A DNA stretch of 64,000 bases from Platynereis dumerilii (Eukaryota > Annelida > Polychaeta > Phyllodocida > Nereididae): contig JAPTHN010000114.1 in the NCBI GenBank assembly GCA_026936325.1, positions 930,001-994,000 on the forward strand, in the 5' to 3' direction. Of the stretch, positions 13,501 through 24,656 are shown in pieces. Position 1 is the first letter of the stretch. Every line of letters begins with the position of its first letter. A program made the position numbers and the translations under genes. The notes under the pieces are model-generated. The model was not told the DNA's origin and ran no database searches. It worked only from the letters and a program-made list of their open reading frames with translations.

Positions 13501-13701
13501 TGCACCTTGTAATGTGTGATGCATCTCTCGTTTGATGCCCCCTATAATGTGTGATGCCCTATAATGTGTGATGCACCTTTTTTCATGCACTCCTTGTTTG
13601 AAGCACCAAACGATGATGATGAACCTTGTGCACCCCAAAGGTTTTTACATCCACCTTGCAGGTGTTTCGCTCCACCCCTCGCACCTTTTTTTCTTAGAGT
13701 G
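10515..13701. mobile_element. Candidate CACT-ended DNA transposon interrupted by a LINE
   Basis: CATTCTAAGAA at the left (10515) and its near complement TTCTTAGAGTG at the right (13691-13701). Inside both ends lie related words: GGGTGCT / AGCACCC at 10554-10640 and GCACC / GATGC at 13490-13690. The LINE fragment starting near 11215 sits in the middle. The CACT ends are typical of EnSpm/CACTA and Chapaev groups. The target duplication is not clear, so the link between the two ends is tentative. Confidence 0.42.
11217..12460 (+). mobile_element. 5'-truncated non-LTR retrotransposon (LINE), reverse transcriptase domain
   Basis: An open frame of 275 codons (11217-12044) starts inside the reverse-transcriptase domain. 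It contains motif A (LDASKAFDKV), motif B (GVKQGGVLSPVLF) and the catalytic motif C (AYADDIVLLAPS). The same frame continues after a TGA at 12042 through the conserved C-terminal part (RRIIKLPPTTHSRYIPH, then VYRQWMNSCPDEDL) with two further stops, ending near 12460. The endonuclease and ORF1 are absent. It is a dead 5'-truncated copy of moderate age. The clade is in the broad CR1/Jockey range but unassigned. Confidence 0.9.
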
Positions 13702-13705
13702 TGTA

Positions 13706-14980
13706 CAGTGACTGTCCGAACAGGATAAGAGACGCCACTCTGACAGACACCTTTTTGAGGCATCATAAAACGCAGCTTGTGAATTTCTAAAATAGTCTTT
13801 TAAGACACAAGTGCCTTTTGGAAATCAATGATTATATTACATAGCTGCGTTATGAATGATAAAACAGTTTGGTCTAAGTATGAAGGTGTACTAAAATAAC
13901 ACAAGTTTTGTGGTTTTCCAGGCTGAGGAAGACAAGATGGCCCGATGCTCCCATGGGACCCATGGCTTGCGGGCAATTTCACCTATTATTTTCCCAGTAA
14001 ACCCTGTTAAAAGTAGAGATATAGGAGCTAACCACTTTAAGATAACGTGTGTTAAGAGTTGATGCAATCTGGCACAGGGGATGTCAGTGTGATGTCACAG
14101 GGGATGTCAGTGTGATGTCACAGGCATTATTCTGACGTCACTGGAGGTGAGAATGCCCCTGGGGCGTGACGTGCCATGATCTCACTTTCCTCTCATTCTG
14201 GATCTGAAGGTCAAGACGGCAAATGCAGTCTCTTCTTGATTTTTACTTATCAACAGAATATAATAGCAGCCTCCCTATGAGCGACTGTAATTAATAGCAT
14301 GCAGCCTTCCTATGAGTAACTCTAATATAATAGCAGCCTCCCTATGAGTAACTTTTAACAAAATATACAGTAGCCTCCTCATAATCAACTGTTCCAGAAA
14401 CAACATGTGTCAAAGATAACTCTCCAGGAATGACTATATACGATGACCAAAATGTCTTCATGTCAGATGAAACGTTTCTTCTTGTTTGAAACTGTTCCTT
14501 TCTTCGAACTTTACAATTATTGTATGTTCATGTAAACAGTTGTAATAAAATTTTGCCGTCACCTTCGTTACCTTCGTTATATCCAATATAAATGATTTAT
14601 AGATAAATTCTTACCCTGTCTCGCTTTAAAAAGGTATGTTGATATAAAATCTGAGCAATGGACTCAAGATGAAAGTAGATTAAAATTGGTCACAGTACCT
14701 TTTATTCGGTAAAATGGACAAACAAACAGTGACATACATCCATCATGCTCACAGACAAGAACTTGGAAACACAGATGGAAGAAAAACATTGAATGTCTGC
14801 TCTGACCAGCCAAAGATACTGTCCAAGAACAGAACAATAAAAATGGGAATGGAAAGAAAGAATTGGTCCCAAACTAGAAGAATGGAAGAATGATTGGGGC
14901 TTTACCTCCTGTATTTATGCACTGGGTAGGCCAATGAGGACAGGAGGAGCATACAACAATGAGTCGAAGGATGTTTGAAA
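13706..14980. other. Gene-free region with two small tandem repeats
   Basis: At 14078-14126 a 27-base unit, ending GTCAGTGTGATGTCACAG, is duplicated. At about 14257-14390 a unit near 45 bases (AATAGCAGCCTCCCTATGAG plus spacer) occurs four times with decay. No coding exon recognised. Confidence 0.6.
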
Positions 14981-14984
14981 CAGC

Positions 14985-15080
14985 CATCCAACATAGGTCC
15001 AGGTGATCCAGCAAGAGATTTGAACCCGGGATCCAGCGATAGGCAGTGCAGCACGCTACCACTAGACCAACCCTCCCCCT
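14985..15080 (-). mobile_element. tRNA-like SINE head
   Basis: On the minus strand GGTTGGTCTAGTGGTAGCGT (A box) is followed by CCCGGGTTCAAATC (B box) at tRNA spacing. The stem pairing of a true tRNA is absent, so this is a tRNA-derived repeat. Its tail is not defined. Confidence 0.6.
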
Positions 15081-15651
15081 GGTCCCTAACTAGAAGAAGG
15101 TGGGATGTGAAGCGAGACCAGGTTACGAAGAATGAGCGAGAGCAGGGACCAATTCTGAGTATGTCTCCTGCTTGGGCTGCAGACAACAAAGATTGGCCTG
15201 AGAAGCCACTTTCCTAATCTTTTTATTGAAGTAGGAGAAAGACAGAGCTGAAAGTGCAAGAAATCTTTGGCTGGCAGGAGGTATGAGTAAGATACATGAC
15301 CTGCAAAGAATAGCAAGAGCTCTTGGCCATGAGAGCTCCAGTGCCCTGGAGAAGTTTGGAGCTCATGCCCATTTACATCCCTGAATCAGAGGGAGGATAG
15401 GCAATGGAAGACTCAGTCAAACCTGCTTTATCTGTTTTTAAACATGGATTGTTTGTAACAACAGCAAGGAAAGGTTTTGGCAAACACAACATTGGCGTGT
15501 GTCAGGCACACTTTAATTTTAAGTGGGTCTGGTGTCCTCATGAGCAAAGACATTTTATGCACGCCCAACTGGCGCAGACTGGCTTCTTTTTTCTTTCAGT
15601 CTCGTAACTACGATGAAAAAAATACTTGTACATAATTGGAAGTCATTGCAT

Positions 15652-15657
15652 TTTATT
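15652..15657 (-). terminator. Polyadenylation signal of peptide gene 1
   Basis: AATAAA on the minus strand, about 130 bases after the stop codon. The surrounding block (AAAATAAAATGCAATGACTT) recurs at the ends of genes 2 and 3, which supports its use. Confidence 0.7.
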
Positions 15658-15784
15658 TTTTTCATGTCATACAATAGGTTTATCAGTCATGATGCAAATA
15701 ATAAAATAAAATGTCCTGATGATCCAATAACATTTTGTTTGCACTTCAAGACAGTTGCACGTCTTCAAACTGTTGGATAGACAG

Positions 15785-17326
15785 CTATCGTCTCGGACAT
15801 CCCATTAAACAATTGGCGTATGCTTCGGTCGACTGCCTGATATATTGAGTTATGCAGTTGCTCATGCAAGCCTGGTCAACCCTCTTCTGGATACCCTGGG
15901 AGAACCCTGGAGCCTCTTCTGGATCAGCTGGGAATCCTGGAACCTCTTCGCCAACTGGAACAGCTTCTAACTGCAATGAGAATGGGATTCATCATTACAG
16001 CCTTCCACTTTGATAAAGAAAAATTGTGGACTGTGAAAATAGCACTTGGTATGTCGTCATGCTCATGATTTGTCATGATCATACCCAATTCTTCCAATGT
16101 TAATTTGATTAAAGGAGACTTATCCCACTTGTTGGTGACAGCCAAACGAAAGGATAATGTATCTGATTTTCTCTCTGAAATCAGTTTTGATACGTCAAAT
16201 GGCCTTATATTGATCATGACGGATCAAACAGCCTCTATGTTTCCCATGTTGAAGTAGAGAAGATGACACTTCATCAGCTATCATTAGTCAAGAAATGCAT
16301 TTGTCACAGTGAACTGATCCTCATTGTCTCTATATCAAAGTGGAAGGCTGCAATGTTATTTAACAAAGCTTTATCAAGGCAGACATGTTGTCCACAAGAC
16401 AATTTAACATCATTGTAGAGTAAATAATTTCAGTGGTTATTACACTGAATAAGTTATGATGGAAGAAATCAGCTGTATTATTTTGTTTTCATAGCCACAG
16501 GTTTTTTGGAAATTTTGTTTTGCAGTTGAACCGTGACATCATCAGGGTATCTGTGAATAATAGTCTAATCTTCAACCTGTGACAATCATTTCAGAGTATG
16601 ACATCACAGTAAGAATTTAAAGCTGCCTAGCAATATTTTTCTTTCTGTGTGTACAATCACCGCAAACAACTTCTGTCTGAGCCGAACATTACGCCTTACC
16701 AGAAGTGCCTCTACTTAAATTTTTCCCAAACAAAGTGTGTTTTATTGCCTTTTACAAGATAATAATCATCACCATTTCTAATCATTTAAAAAAATTTAGT
16801 TGTCAGTCATTGCAACTCTCCTTGAGGATCTATATATATATATGCACTCCTGCTCTTAAATATGGAATACTTTTTTGAAAAAAAGTGTCAAATAAATGTA
16901 AATTTCAGAGTGTGAATGTATGCAAGGTCCTTTGTAAAGCTATTTTGTGCTGCTGTAGCTTTTCCTGGGGTTAACGCTGCAGCATGCTCTTCCCTTTAGC
17001 AGTCATTGGAAGTAGTTACCATTGAATCAGACCATTATGTGCTCCAGCAGAAGTTGCTAAAGTTGTCAATTTCAATGAAGAATGTTAAAGTATTCCATAT
17101 TTATGGGCAACGGTGTATAATAAATTCGAACCCACTGGTCAAGTTAAGACCATCAGCAGAGAAGGTTGGAACCTCAATCTCTATAGATGCTAACTTATCC
17201 ATTAGGCCATGACACCTCCATATTAACCGCAATTACACAATTTAGTTAAAACACATTAATTTTACATACCTGCATTACTGCAATGGAGATGCAGATCAGT
17301 GCCAAGGCCAATTTCATCGACATCAT
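15785..17326 (-). CDS. Peptide gene 1: secreted precursor with C-x3-C-x14-C-x3-C mature peptide (80 aa)
   Basis: Exon 1 (17326 to 17270) encodes the signal peptide MMSMKLALALICISIAVMQ and ends in phase 0 at GTATG. Exon 2 (15970 to 15785) follows a CATTGCAG acceptor. It encodes a 30-residue acidic, proline-rich propeptide (LEAVPVGEEV, PGFPADPEEAPGF, SQGIQKR) and a 31-residue mature part after the dibasic KR site. The mature part contains CMSNC, 14 residues, then CLMGC, and ends PRR. This spacing fits a two-disulfide helical hairpin, a fold used by several animal toxins and defence peptides; function here is inferred only. TATA box at 17391-17397. The intron holds a dispersed repeat (16021-16420) and a decayed tRNA-like segment (about 17100-17212). 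I do not recognise the family by name. Confidence 0.85.
16021..16420 (+). repeat. Dispersed repeat, copy 1, with a conserved 60-residue frame
   Basis: About 350 bases match 41120-41470 in inverted orientation. The frame 16075-16254 (plus) and its counterpart 41228-41407 (minus) read nearly the same peptide, for example GDLSHLLVTAKRKD and FPML near the end. The element type is unknown; it lies in the intron of peptide gene 1. Confidence 0.75.
17095..17215 (-). mobile_element. Decayed tRNA-like repeat in intron of peptide gene 1
   Basis: The minus strand reads ATGGCCTAATGGATAAG (A-box like) and further on GGGTTCGAATT (B-box like). Spacing is longer than in a tRNA, so a SINE relic is the best reading. 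Confidence 0.5.
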
Positions 17327-17390
17327 GTTACAAGTTCTTCAGTTCCACACAGGTGACAACTGAATTTGCAACTTCTTCTTTTATATAATC

Positions 17391-17397
17391 TGGAATG
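17391..17397 (-). promoter_or_regulatory. TATA box of peptide gene 1
   Basis: TATATAA on the minus strand, 65 bases before the ATG, leaving room for a short 5' leader of about 35 bases. Confidence 0.65.
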
Positions 17398-17399
17398 TT

Positions 17400-18545
17400 A
17401 TCTGGAAAAACATCAGATGTTTTGGAAATGGTGACATTTGGTGTTGATTATGTGAATTGTGCGTTGCTTAAATCAACATTGACCATTGCATCAGTAATTT
17501 TTCTTCATTTTCATGAATATTTTATTTAAGTTCTATATTTATTTAAAATATTAATTATGCATACAACTTTTCTCTGTCTCCATAAACATTTTAATTGAAA
17601 TTTTATTCATTCACAATGTGTGCGTCAGGATTTTGTGACTTCTGTCTGACATTTTGTCAATTCAAGTATTTTCGTTTATTAATCTTCATTGTTCACCACA
17701 AAAATGTATGGTCCTGAAAATTTAACATCGTTCATCAATATATAAAAGAACTGCAAATTGCATAATTAGGCACATCAATCAACACAAAGTTGTTCGTTTA
17801 TGCTGGATTTGGGACCAAGGAGTCACATAGGTCAACATGAACTTGACAAAGTTCCTCTATAACATGCATATGTAAATGACCAAGCCAGACAGTTGATCCT
17901 GCACCATGTGTACAATATCTTTTATGAGACTGCACCTCACTGCCATTGTGAGAAATGAAAATTTTACTTTAATGATAGTGGATATACACCTGAAAGAGTG
18001 AAAATACCTTTGCTATCCCTCATTCCAAAGGTACAACCTCAGCCAATTTCAACGTAGTTGGAGTCAATGAATGAAATGACTGACAATCATCAGTAAAAAC
18101 TTCAGGTACCGAAACATCTTTCAAAAAATGTTTAAAAAGATGCTTATAAGAACACAGGACTATGCAAGGGATCATCGCTCTTTTTTTTAGTTCATAAATC
18201 TAATTAGAATTTTTTGTTCTTAATTTTATTTATTATAAATTAATACGTTATAAAAATAACCACTTGACGTACGCCATTGGACTGGAAGTATGCGCTAGGA
18301 CCACGGCGGTAATAAGTCAATGACTTTCCTGTGCAATCCTGTACATGGATACTTATATATGTCAAATAAAGAAATCAAATTAAAAAAATCTGGTGTAATA
18401 AAAACATATTTCTCCATAGTTGGAAAATGAACGTTAGAGTAATCCTTAGTGATAAATAATATGGATGTACTGAAGGTGGATTCGGTATTCGGTCCCTACA
18501 GGGGCATGGTGGACACATGCCCCCTCATAAGTATTGTGGGTACCC
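17400..18545. other. Intergenic region with a probable LINE 3' end
   Basis: The stretch at about 18255-18385 (GACGTACGCCATTGGACTGG through GTCAAATAAAGAAATCAAAT) looks like a LINE 3' untranslated tail. Nothing else is recognised. Confidence 0.35.
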
Positions 18546-18547
18546 CT

Positions 18548-19685
18548 CCATAGAATCACTGAGTTGAAACTGTGATGTTCTGTTTCCTGGATTCACATTG
18601 GCTAGAAGCCGGGGAATCTGACCCAGTTTAAAATTACATCACCGCTTGTAGTTTATTTTCATATATTGCAATGCTAGAATGGAATCATCTCTGACATCAC
18701 AGTTCAACATCATTTGAAAAGAACTTGGGATTCCACTTAAATATAACGAGGATTGTAACCTTGCTGATGCCTGAAACAGTTTTCTTCACAATATAGAGGT
18801 CAATTGATTGAGTTTCTCCATATAAATCAGAGAGTTGTGAGAGACACATTATAGTCCTTGTCATACTTACGTGGAATCTCAAGTTTTTTTTCTATGCTGT
18901 TGAACTGTGATGTCAGAGATGACTCTATTCTGGCATTGCAATATATGTAAATTAACTACAAGCTGTGATGTCATTTCAGACTGGGTCAGATTCCCCAGCT
19001 TCTAACCAATGCGAATCCACCAAACTGAGCATCACAGTTTCAACTCAGTGTCAGAGTTAAAATTGGGTCTGGGAAAAACCCATGCAAGCTTGACATCACA
19101 GCCTCTCAGCCAATGGGCTGCCAGAACAAGTATACATAACATAAGCCATGTGTTTACGAACAAATTGTCAAAACCTTCTGTTTATACCAACTTCCATCAA
19201 AGTTTAAAGCTGTAAGTTAGCAAGTTTTTAGATTTATCAAACAACTCTGGGAGGATTATAACAGTTGTTTACTGTGAATGCTCACAAAGCTGCCATTTGG
19301 TAGGATTAGACTGGTGATTGCTGTGATAAATCATTGGGATCAAAAATGTAATGCTTCCTTCAATATATCAATGTTTGAACTGTGATGACGTAGTTTACGG
19401 TCAGCCCATTGGCTATCAAGCTGTGATGACGTAGTTGTAGGGGCTATCCCTGATAAAACTCTTACTCTGACACTGTGTTGAAACTGTGACGCTCAGTTCA
19501 GGAGGATCAACATTGGCTAGAAGCTGGGGAATCTGACCCAGTCTGAAATGACATCACAGCTTGTAGTTAATTTACATATATTGCAATGCTAGAATAGAGT
19601 CATCTCTGACATCATAGTTCAACAGCATAGAAAAAAAACTTGAGATTCCACGTAAATATGACAAGGACTGTAAGTAAGAAATAAG
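18548..19685. repeat. Three copies of a 210-bp unit, two forming a giant hairpin
   Basis: Unit A (+) 18548-18760, unit B (-) 18845-19055, unit C (+) 19458-19685. All share TTGGCTAGAAGC, GGGGAATCTGACCCAG, ATATTGCAATGCTAGAAT and CATCTCTGACATCA. B and C are inverted around a 400-bp loop that has its own inverted pair (CAGCCAATGGGCTG near 19103 and CAGCCCATTGGCT near 19402). The word CTGTGATGTCA recurs throughout and also at 16530-16610 and 53785-53860. It is probably a foldback DNA transposon. Confidence 0.75.
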
Positions 19686-19689
19686 CTCT

Positions 19690-20755
19690 TATTGCACTTT
19701 CAGCTTTGGTTGATGGTTCGTTAGAACACCCTACCACAAGGCCTCTTGCCTGTTTAACAACGAAGGTGTAATGGTAGGGCTACACAAGCTGTTAAGGTGA
19801 ATGATCTGTACGTCCGAATTTACTGAATTGCCTACCTGTCAATTGCAATACCAGTTGGTATGATGATTTCAGTGGTTGATGCACCAAGCTTTATCTTTTT
19901 GTCCATCATCTCCATGTTAGTAGAAATTTCAGTGGTCGGGACCTAACTGACACACAATGCAGAATGCACTTTAGAACCCTCAAAATTGGTGTCCGACTTA
20001 TACTTTTAAAATATAAATTTACATTACTTCCAGCTAAGATGTGTGACATCACTACATCACCGCTTCTAATACTTACAAAAACTTTTAGACATGATTTTCA
20101 GCCCTTTCACTGAGTCATTTCTTCACTCCACCACATAAGTCCATCGTAAGCTTTGAAAGCATGACTTCGCAAGTGTTGGCATCATGCAGGTACAGATTTC
20201 CTAAAATTTTTAATGCTATGCCAGTTTCTTTCATACAAAACATTTTTAGTATTCATACATAGTCAATTTGGTTTTAAGTTTTATATTAAGAAAAGAAATG
20301 ATAAAGAATTATTCTAGTATATGTTCCATTCCTATTTGCTATATTTATTGAAAGTAGTTTATTCCATGCCATTTTCACACTGCATCTCCCGGGTATGGCT
20401 GGACTCCTCTTTTGGGTCTGTCAGCAGAATCATAAATGCAGAATCAATTTTTTACCACCATTAATATTCTTTTCTATTCTACCAGCCACTGTACCACAGT
20501 ATTATGAACATAATTATTAGAGGGTTTTTTTTGCCTTTGAATGGTCCCTGTTGGTCATATTGTTATTCTTGAACTGTGCAAATAACTTATGAAAATGATG
20601 TAATCTGAGCTACAAATAAAATATTGAAATCTCAATCTGAATCCGAAATTTGTTCCTTGTTGATTTTTATCTGACATGGTGAATTTGTTGGCCAATATCC
20701 ACCTGATTATGTCCATGGAGAGGAAAAAATACTAAAGAACGTCAACTGGATATAA
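19690..20755. other. Gap between peptide genes 1 and 2, nothing recognised
   Basis: AT-rich DNA without exons matching the peptide family or any other gene I know. Confidence 0.4.
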
Positions 20756-20761
20756 TTACAT

Positions 20762-20767
20762 TTTATT
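20762..20767 (-). terminator. Polyadenylation signal of peptide gene 2
   Basis: AATAAA on the minus strand in a block (AAAATAAAATGTAAT) conserved with genes 1 and 3. Confidence 0.65.
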
Positions 20768-20883
20768 TTCTCATTTTATACATTTTGTTGCCAAATGGTG
20801 ATTCCAATGATATAATAAATTTTTATGATCCAAGTATATTTTACTCGTTTCTCTAGACAGCTGGATGTCTGTGAATGGTTGGA

Positions 20884-22072
20884 TCAACGCCCTGTATAAC
20901 AGCTGCTAAAGCAACGACGATATTCATTGCTGGAGTAATCACCATGCATTCGATAGCAAGCTTTATCGCAATTGTACAGATATTGTCTCTTCTGGACGCC
21001 CTGGGGGAACCCTGGAGCCTCTTCTGGATCAGCTGGGAACCCTGGAATCTCTTCACCAACTGGAACAGCATCCATCTACAATGAGAATAAGGGATCATTA
21101 TAAGATATCTTCTGGATACCCTGGGGGGACCCTGGAGCCTCTTCTGGATCAGCTGGGAAGCCTGGAACTTCTTCACCTGCCAGAACAGCCTCCATCTGTA
21201 ATGAGAATTTGTGCAAGAATTTGATTTCCTGGGTGTTTTGCTTGATTCAAATCTTAAATGGAATCTGCATTTGAATAAGATTGCTGAGAACATTTATAAA
21301 GCTATTAGAATAGTTGAATAATTAAAAATCATTTGACTGTCAAAACTCTAGAAAATTTATAATTTGCTATTGTGAATTCACATGCATCTTGCTGCCTGCC
21401 CCATGCCCTCACAGAAGAAAATTATAAGAATTATTTCTAAACGCAATTATAATACCCATTCAGATCCAATTTAAAAATAAAAATAAAAATCTTAAAATTA
21501 ATGACGTATACGAGTTAAATTAAAATTCTATTACAAATGATCTCAAAATGCTCTACCAAAAAACTTTCTTATCTCCCAGCAAGCAGCACATTCTCATTCC
21601 ACTAAAAGAAAAAAAATTGTTGTCCCTCGAATGTATTGATCACGTTTTTGCAGAGAAACATGTACGCCATCAGCTGCCAAGACTCCTGAGTAGTTGCCTG
21701 TACAAGTACTCAATAAATTTTGGAATAAAGTTCATACTCAGAGTGCGTTTGGTTATGCCTCTTACATCAATAACATCTTCATGATGTGAATCGATTATTT
21801 GCATTTTTCAAATTTAATAGGGGGTGCTTAAGATAGGAAAATTAAGCATCAAGTTTGCAATCCAATTTTTTCAATGATTCTGCTGGAAAACTGGTGCAGT
21901 AGAAAGCTGTCCAACAGACCATGCAAGACATCTTTATGAAAATACAATAGAATTTATAATTATTCCTGTTACTGATTAAGTTAAAGTACATACAATAACA
22001 TATATGTATACACACCTGCATTGCTACAATGGAGATGCAGATCAGAGCAATGGCAAGTTTCAATGTCATCAT
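20884..22072 (-). CDS. Peptide gene 2: secreted precursor with C-x3-C-x14-C-x3-C peptide and amidation-type end (82 aa)
   Basis: Exon 1 (22072 to 22016) encodes MMTLKLAIALICISIVAMQ and ends in phase 0 at GTGTG. The coding exon 2 (21075 to 20884) follows a CATTGTAG acceptor and gives propeptide MDAVPVGEEI, PGFPADPEEAPGF, PQGVQKR and a 33-residue mature part. After KR cleavage the peptide starts with Gln (a possible pyroglutamate), has CDKAC and CFSSC 14 residues apart, and ends CYTGR. A terminal GR fits trimming of Arg and amidation using Gly. Cysteine spacing is the same as in gene 1, while nearly all other mature residues differ. TATAAGG lies at 22125-22131. The intron contains an extra propeptide exon (2a) and a LINE fragment. 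Confidence 0.85.
21105..21195 (-). pseudogene. Extra propeptide exon 2a in peptide gene 2 intron
   Basis: A TACAG acceptor at 21196 precedes a second copy of the propeptide segment (MEAVLAGEEV, then PGFPADPEEAPG). It lies 30 bases upstream of the acceptor of the coding exon. It does not lead into a cysteine-bearing mature part, so it looks like a leftover of an exon duplication that splicing must skip. Treated as a fossil exon. Confidence 0.65.
21205..21790 (+). mobile_element. LINE fragment (3' end of reverse-transcriptase ORF, CR1/L2-like)
   Basis: Decayed plus-strand frames read FLGVLLDSNLKWNLHLNKIA, then KKIIRIISKRNYNTHSDP, then NKFWNKVHTQSAFGYASYIN before the ORF end at 21787. These are the conserved C-terminal motifs after the catalytic core of CR1/L2/Jockey-type polymerases, in the right order with several stops and shifts. 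It is inserted next to exon 2a, in the intron of peptide gene 2 and in the opposite orientation. Confidence 0.75.
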
Positions 22073-22124
22073 GTTGCTCTTCGATGCTAGATGATGATGA
22101 ATAAATTCATTGATGAAATTCCAA

Positions 22125-22131
22125 CCTTATA
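22125..22131 (-). promoter_or_regulatory. TATA box of peptide gene 2
   Basis: TATAAGG on the minus strand, 53 bases before the ATG, at about the same distance as in gene 1. Confidence 0.5.
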
Positions 22132-22940
22132 GGCCAACTGTGCAGCTTGTTTCAAGCTGGAATAACACCATGTATTTTGAAAATGATAAAATTTCTGACA
22201 CTAGTGCAAATTACGTATTGGTTGAAACAACATTGTCAGTTGATATTTAACTGCATTGCTCCTGGAATTATGCCTAACATTTTTTTCTTTGTGTTAAAAA
22301 ATGTTTGGTTAACATTTTATTCACTGTAAATGTGCACGGCAGGTTTTTATAAATGTGTTTTCCTCTCCACACACAATATTTCATCAACTCATTTATATCT
22401 ATAGATCGATGAATTTACCTTCTGGAGATCTATATGAATCCGGAGATAGAGAATCTACACTCAAAACATTTATATCTAGTTCTCTCTTAAATAGAACGAC
22501 ATGTGTGGCAAATTTCAAGTTCCTATAATGCTGAGTTTAGAAGCAGACATTGGTTGACACCTCTGAAAATTTACCAAATTTGAGTATCCTGCCATTAGCT
22601 GAGACCTTTTGCATCTTCATGGAGTGAATCTGACATCCTAACCAATAAACTTCACCTGGCAAAGGTTTCTGTCAAGTTTCACCCTTGAAAAGAAAGTCAA
22701 TCGTCTATCGTCCAGCACCATGTTTTGCTAGGGGGTGGCAATTCTTTCTTTGGTGGCACCTATTGACGGCATCGGAATTCTGCTCATTTCTAAAGCTCTC
22801 TCTGCCCTTTTGGAATTAAGCTGGCCAATATATTATCCCCTAATGTTCCAACAATATCAGCATGAATCTCTTTTTAAGTAAACCCCTTCAAAGTCAGATA
22901 CATGTCAAGATCAAAATTTTCCAAATGACCCTAGTAGTTA

Positions 22941-23467
22941 TTAGGGTGGGACTGGCGACCCACATTTTGGAAATCTTTGGTAGATCAAACCTTACTTTTT
23001 TTGCAGGTGAGGTTGGTATTCAAAAACCATGCGGGAGGGTTTTGGGAGGGCAATTCAGAACTGGCATCCATTTTGCTACATCATATGTTTGAAGGCCACT
23101 ACAAGGAGCTCAAATCTTTAAATTTAGGCGTTTTTGAGTCATTTTCATGATATTGAGCATTATATTGTGAAGAGATGAAAAGTGGAAAATGCAAAATTTT
23201 GCCAGATTTGATCTGCCCTCTCAAAACCCTCCCTCATGGTTTTTTGAATGGTCGAAAAATATTGATTCTAAGTGTCATTTTGGGAAAATCATGCTTTTTT
23301 CAGAGCTCGCCAATGGAGATTTACATGATAAACTTTAATTGAAATGTGCTACCTCTAGATATCAAAAGAATGATCTGAAGTTTTCCACACATGCTCTCAT
23401 ATATGAACCTCACTTGCAAAAAAAAGTAAGGTTTGATCCGAAAACATTGGGATGCCAGTCCCACCCG
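22941..23467. mobile_element. hAT-like non-autonomous element (527 bp)
   Basis: Inverted ends GGGTGGGACTGGC; subterminal ATCAAACCTTACTTTTTTT is also inverted. The 8-base AGTAGTTA is present on both sides (22933-22940 and 23468-23475), the target-duplication length of hAT elements. No transposase. Confidence 0.75.
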
Positions 23468-23636
23468 AGTAGTTACAGTATGTCAGCCCCTCTCTGTAGC
23501 CAGCTCGTCTCATGGCAGTGAACTATAGGCAGCAGTCTATGTCAGTGACGTGGCATTCACTTGTCCACTGTTCAAGTTTATAATTCACATGAAAGAAACA
23601 CCATTTTAAAACAACATTAGTTGGAGGTCATTACAT

Positions 23637-23642
23637 TTTATT
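23637..23642 (-). terminator. Polyadenylation signal of peptide gene 3 (displaced)
   Basis: AATAAA within AAAATAAAATGTAATGACCT, matching the end of gene 1. It is separated from the rest of the gene 3 trailer by the element at 23690-24581. Confidence 0.6.
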
Positions 23643-23689
23643 TTATCCTAATATTTTGTGTAGTCGCTTCTGTATAGATAAAACAAGTA

Positions 23690-24581
23690 GAGTAGGTCGG
23701 GGCATGCGGCCCCCCTTAACTTGGAGGTGCGATTTGACCTACTTCTTATGGGCAATTATTTGAATGCTTATGCTGTCAGGAAGGGATCACTTGACTCTAC
23801 TAATAACTAGAGAAACAAATGTGTACCAATTTTAATAAAGGAGTTACGGCCATTTTTGTAAAAAAATTTAAATTGCCTTCTTACCCCACCCATCAGGCAA
23901 GAAGCCCCCCTATTACAATCCTATGGCAATATTTTTTGCGAGTGCATTCAGCCTAAAAGTTATTTCTTAGGGTTCTTCTATCCTTTTCAAGGCATTCTAT
24001 TCACTTTTTCTGAATTTCAGAATTTTTCTGTTCATACTTTTATTTTTTAATATTTTTTGCCCTGTTTCAATTTTGGGCCCAATTTTTTTCTATTTTAATT
24101 AGCTATTCTATCAAGTTTTAAGGTAAAGTACACATTAATAATGGTTCCTGAAGCAGCTTCGACCACCCAGTGAAGGGGGCCTCATGCCCCATATCATGTG
24201 GGGCCTCTCGCCCCAAACCCACATATTTTAATTTGACCTCTATATTTTGAACTAAAATGCAAAAAACATGATCCAAATCATATCGATGTGATAGTCATAA
24301 AGTGAAGCAATGCAGATATCCATTATACTTTAAAAAATTTCCAAAGTTATTTCTGACAACCCCTTTCAAAGAATTAGTCAAAGTTACAAAAACCATGCAA
24401 ATTTTTTTCTTTCTTTAATTTCTACTATGGTTTGGTGCTGTTTGCCCTGAAAATTTGTGACGTCACCTAAAACACCTCTAGCTTCAATCCTATCAATAGA
24501 TAAACGCACCAAAAATGTAAGTTTGGATATAAGCTTGGGGGGGCCTCTTACCTAACCCGGGCTTCTTGCCCCGACCTACTC
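23690..24581. mobile_element. Non-autonomous TA-targeting element, family B copy 1 (892 bp)
   Basis: Ends GAGTAGGTCGGGGC at left and inverted at right, with TA at 23688-23689 and 24582-24583. The word GGGGC plus CCCCCC/AAGAAGCCC recurs inside (around 23890-23910 and 24170-24225). It matches 46914-47799 over its whole length in the opposite orientation. It sits in the 3' untranslated region of peptide gene 3. Confidence 0.85.
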
Positions 24582-24656
24582 TACAATAAAATAAAGTGTC
24601 CTGAACATCCAATTACATTTTGCATTATACATACATTTGGGTGAACCCTTTATTTT

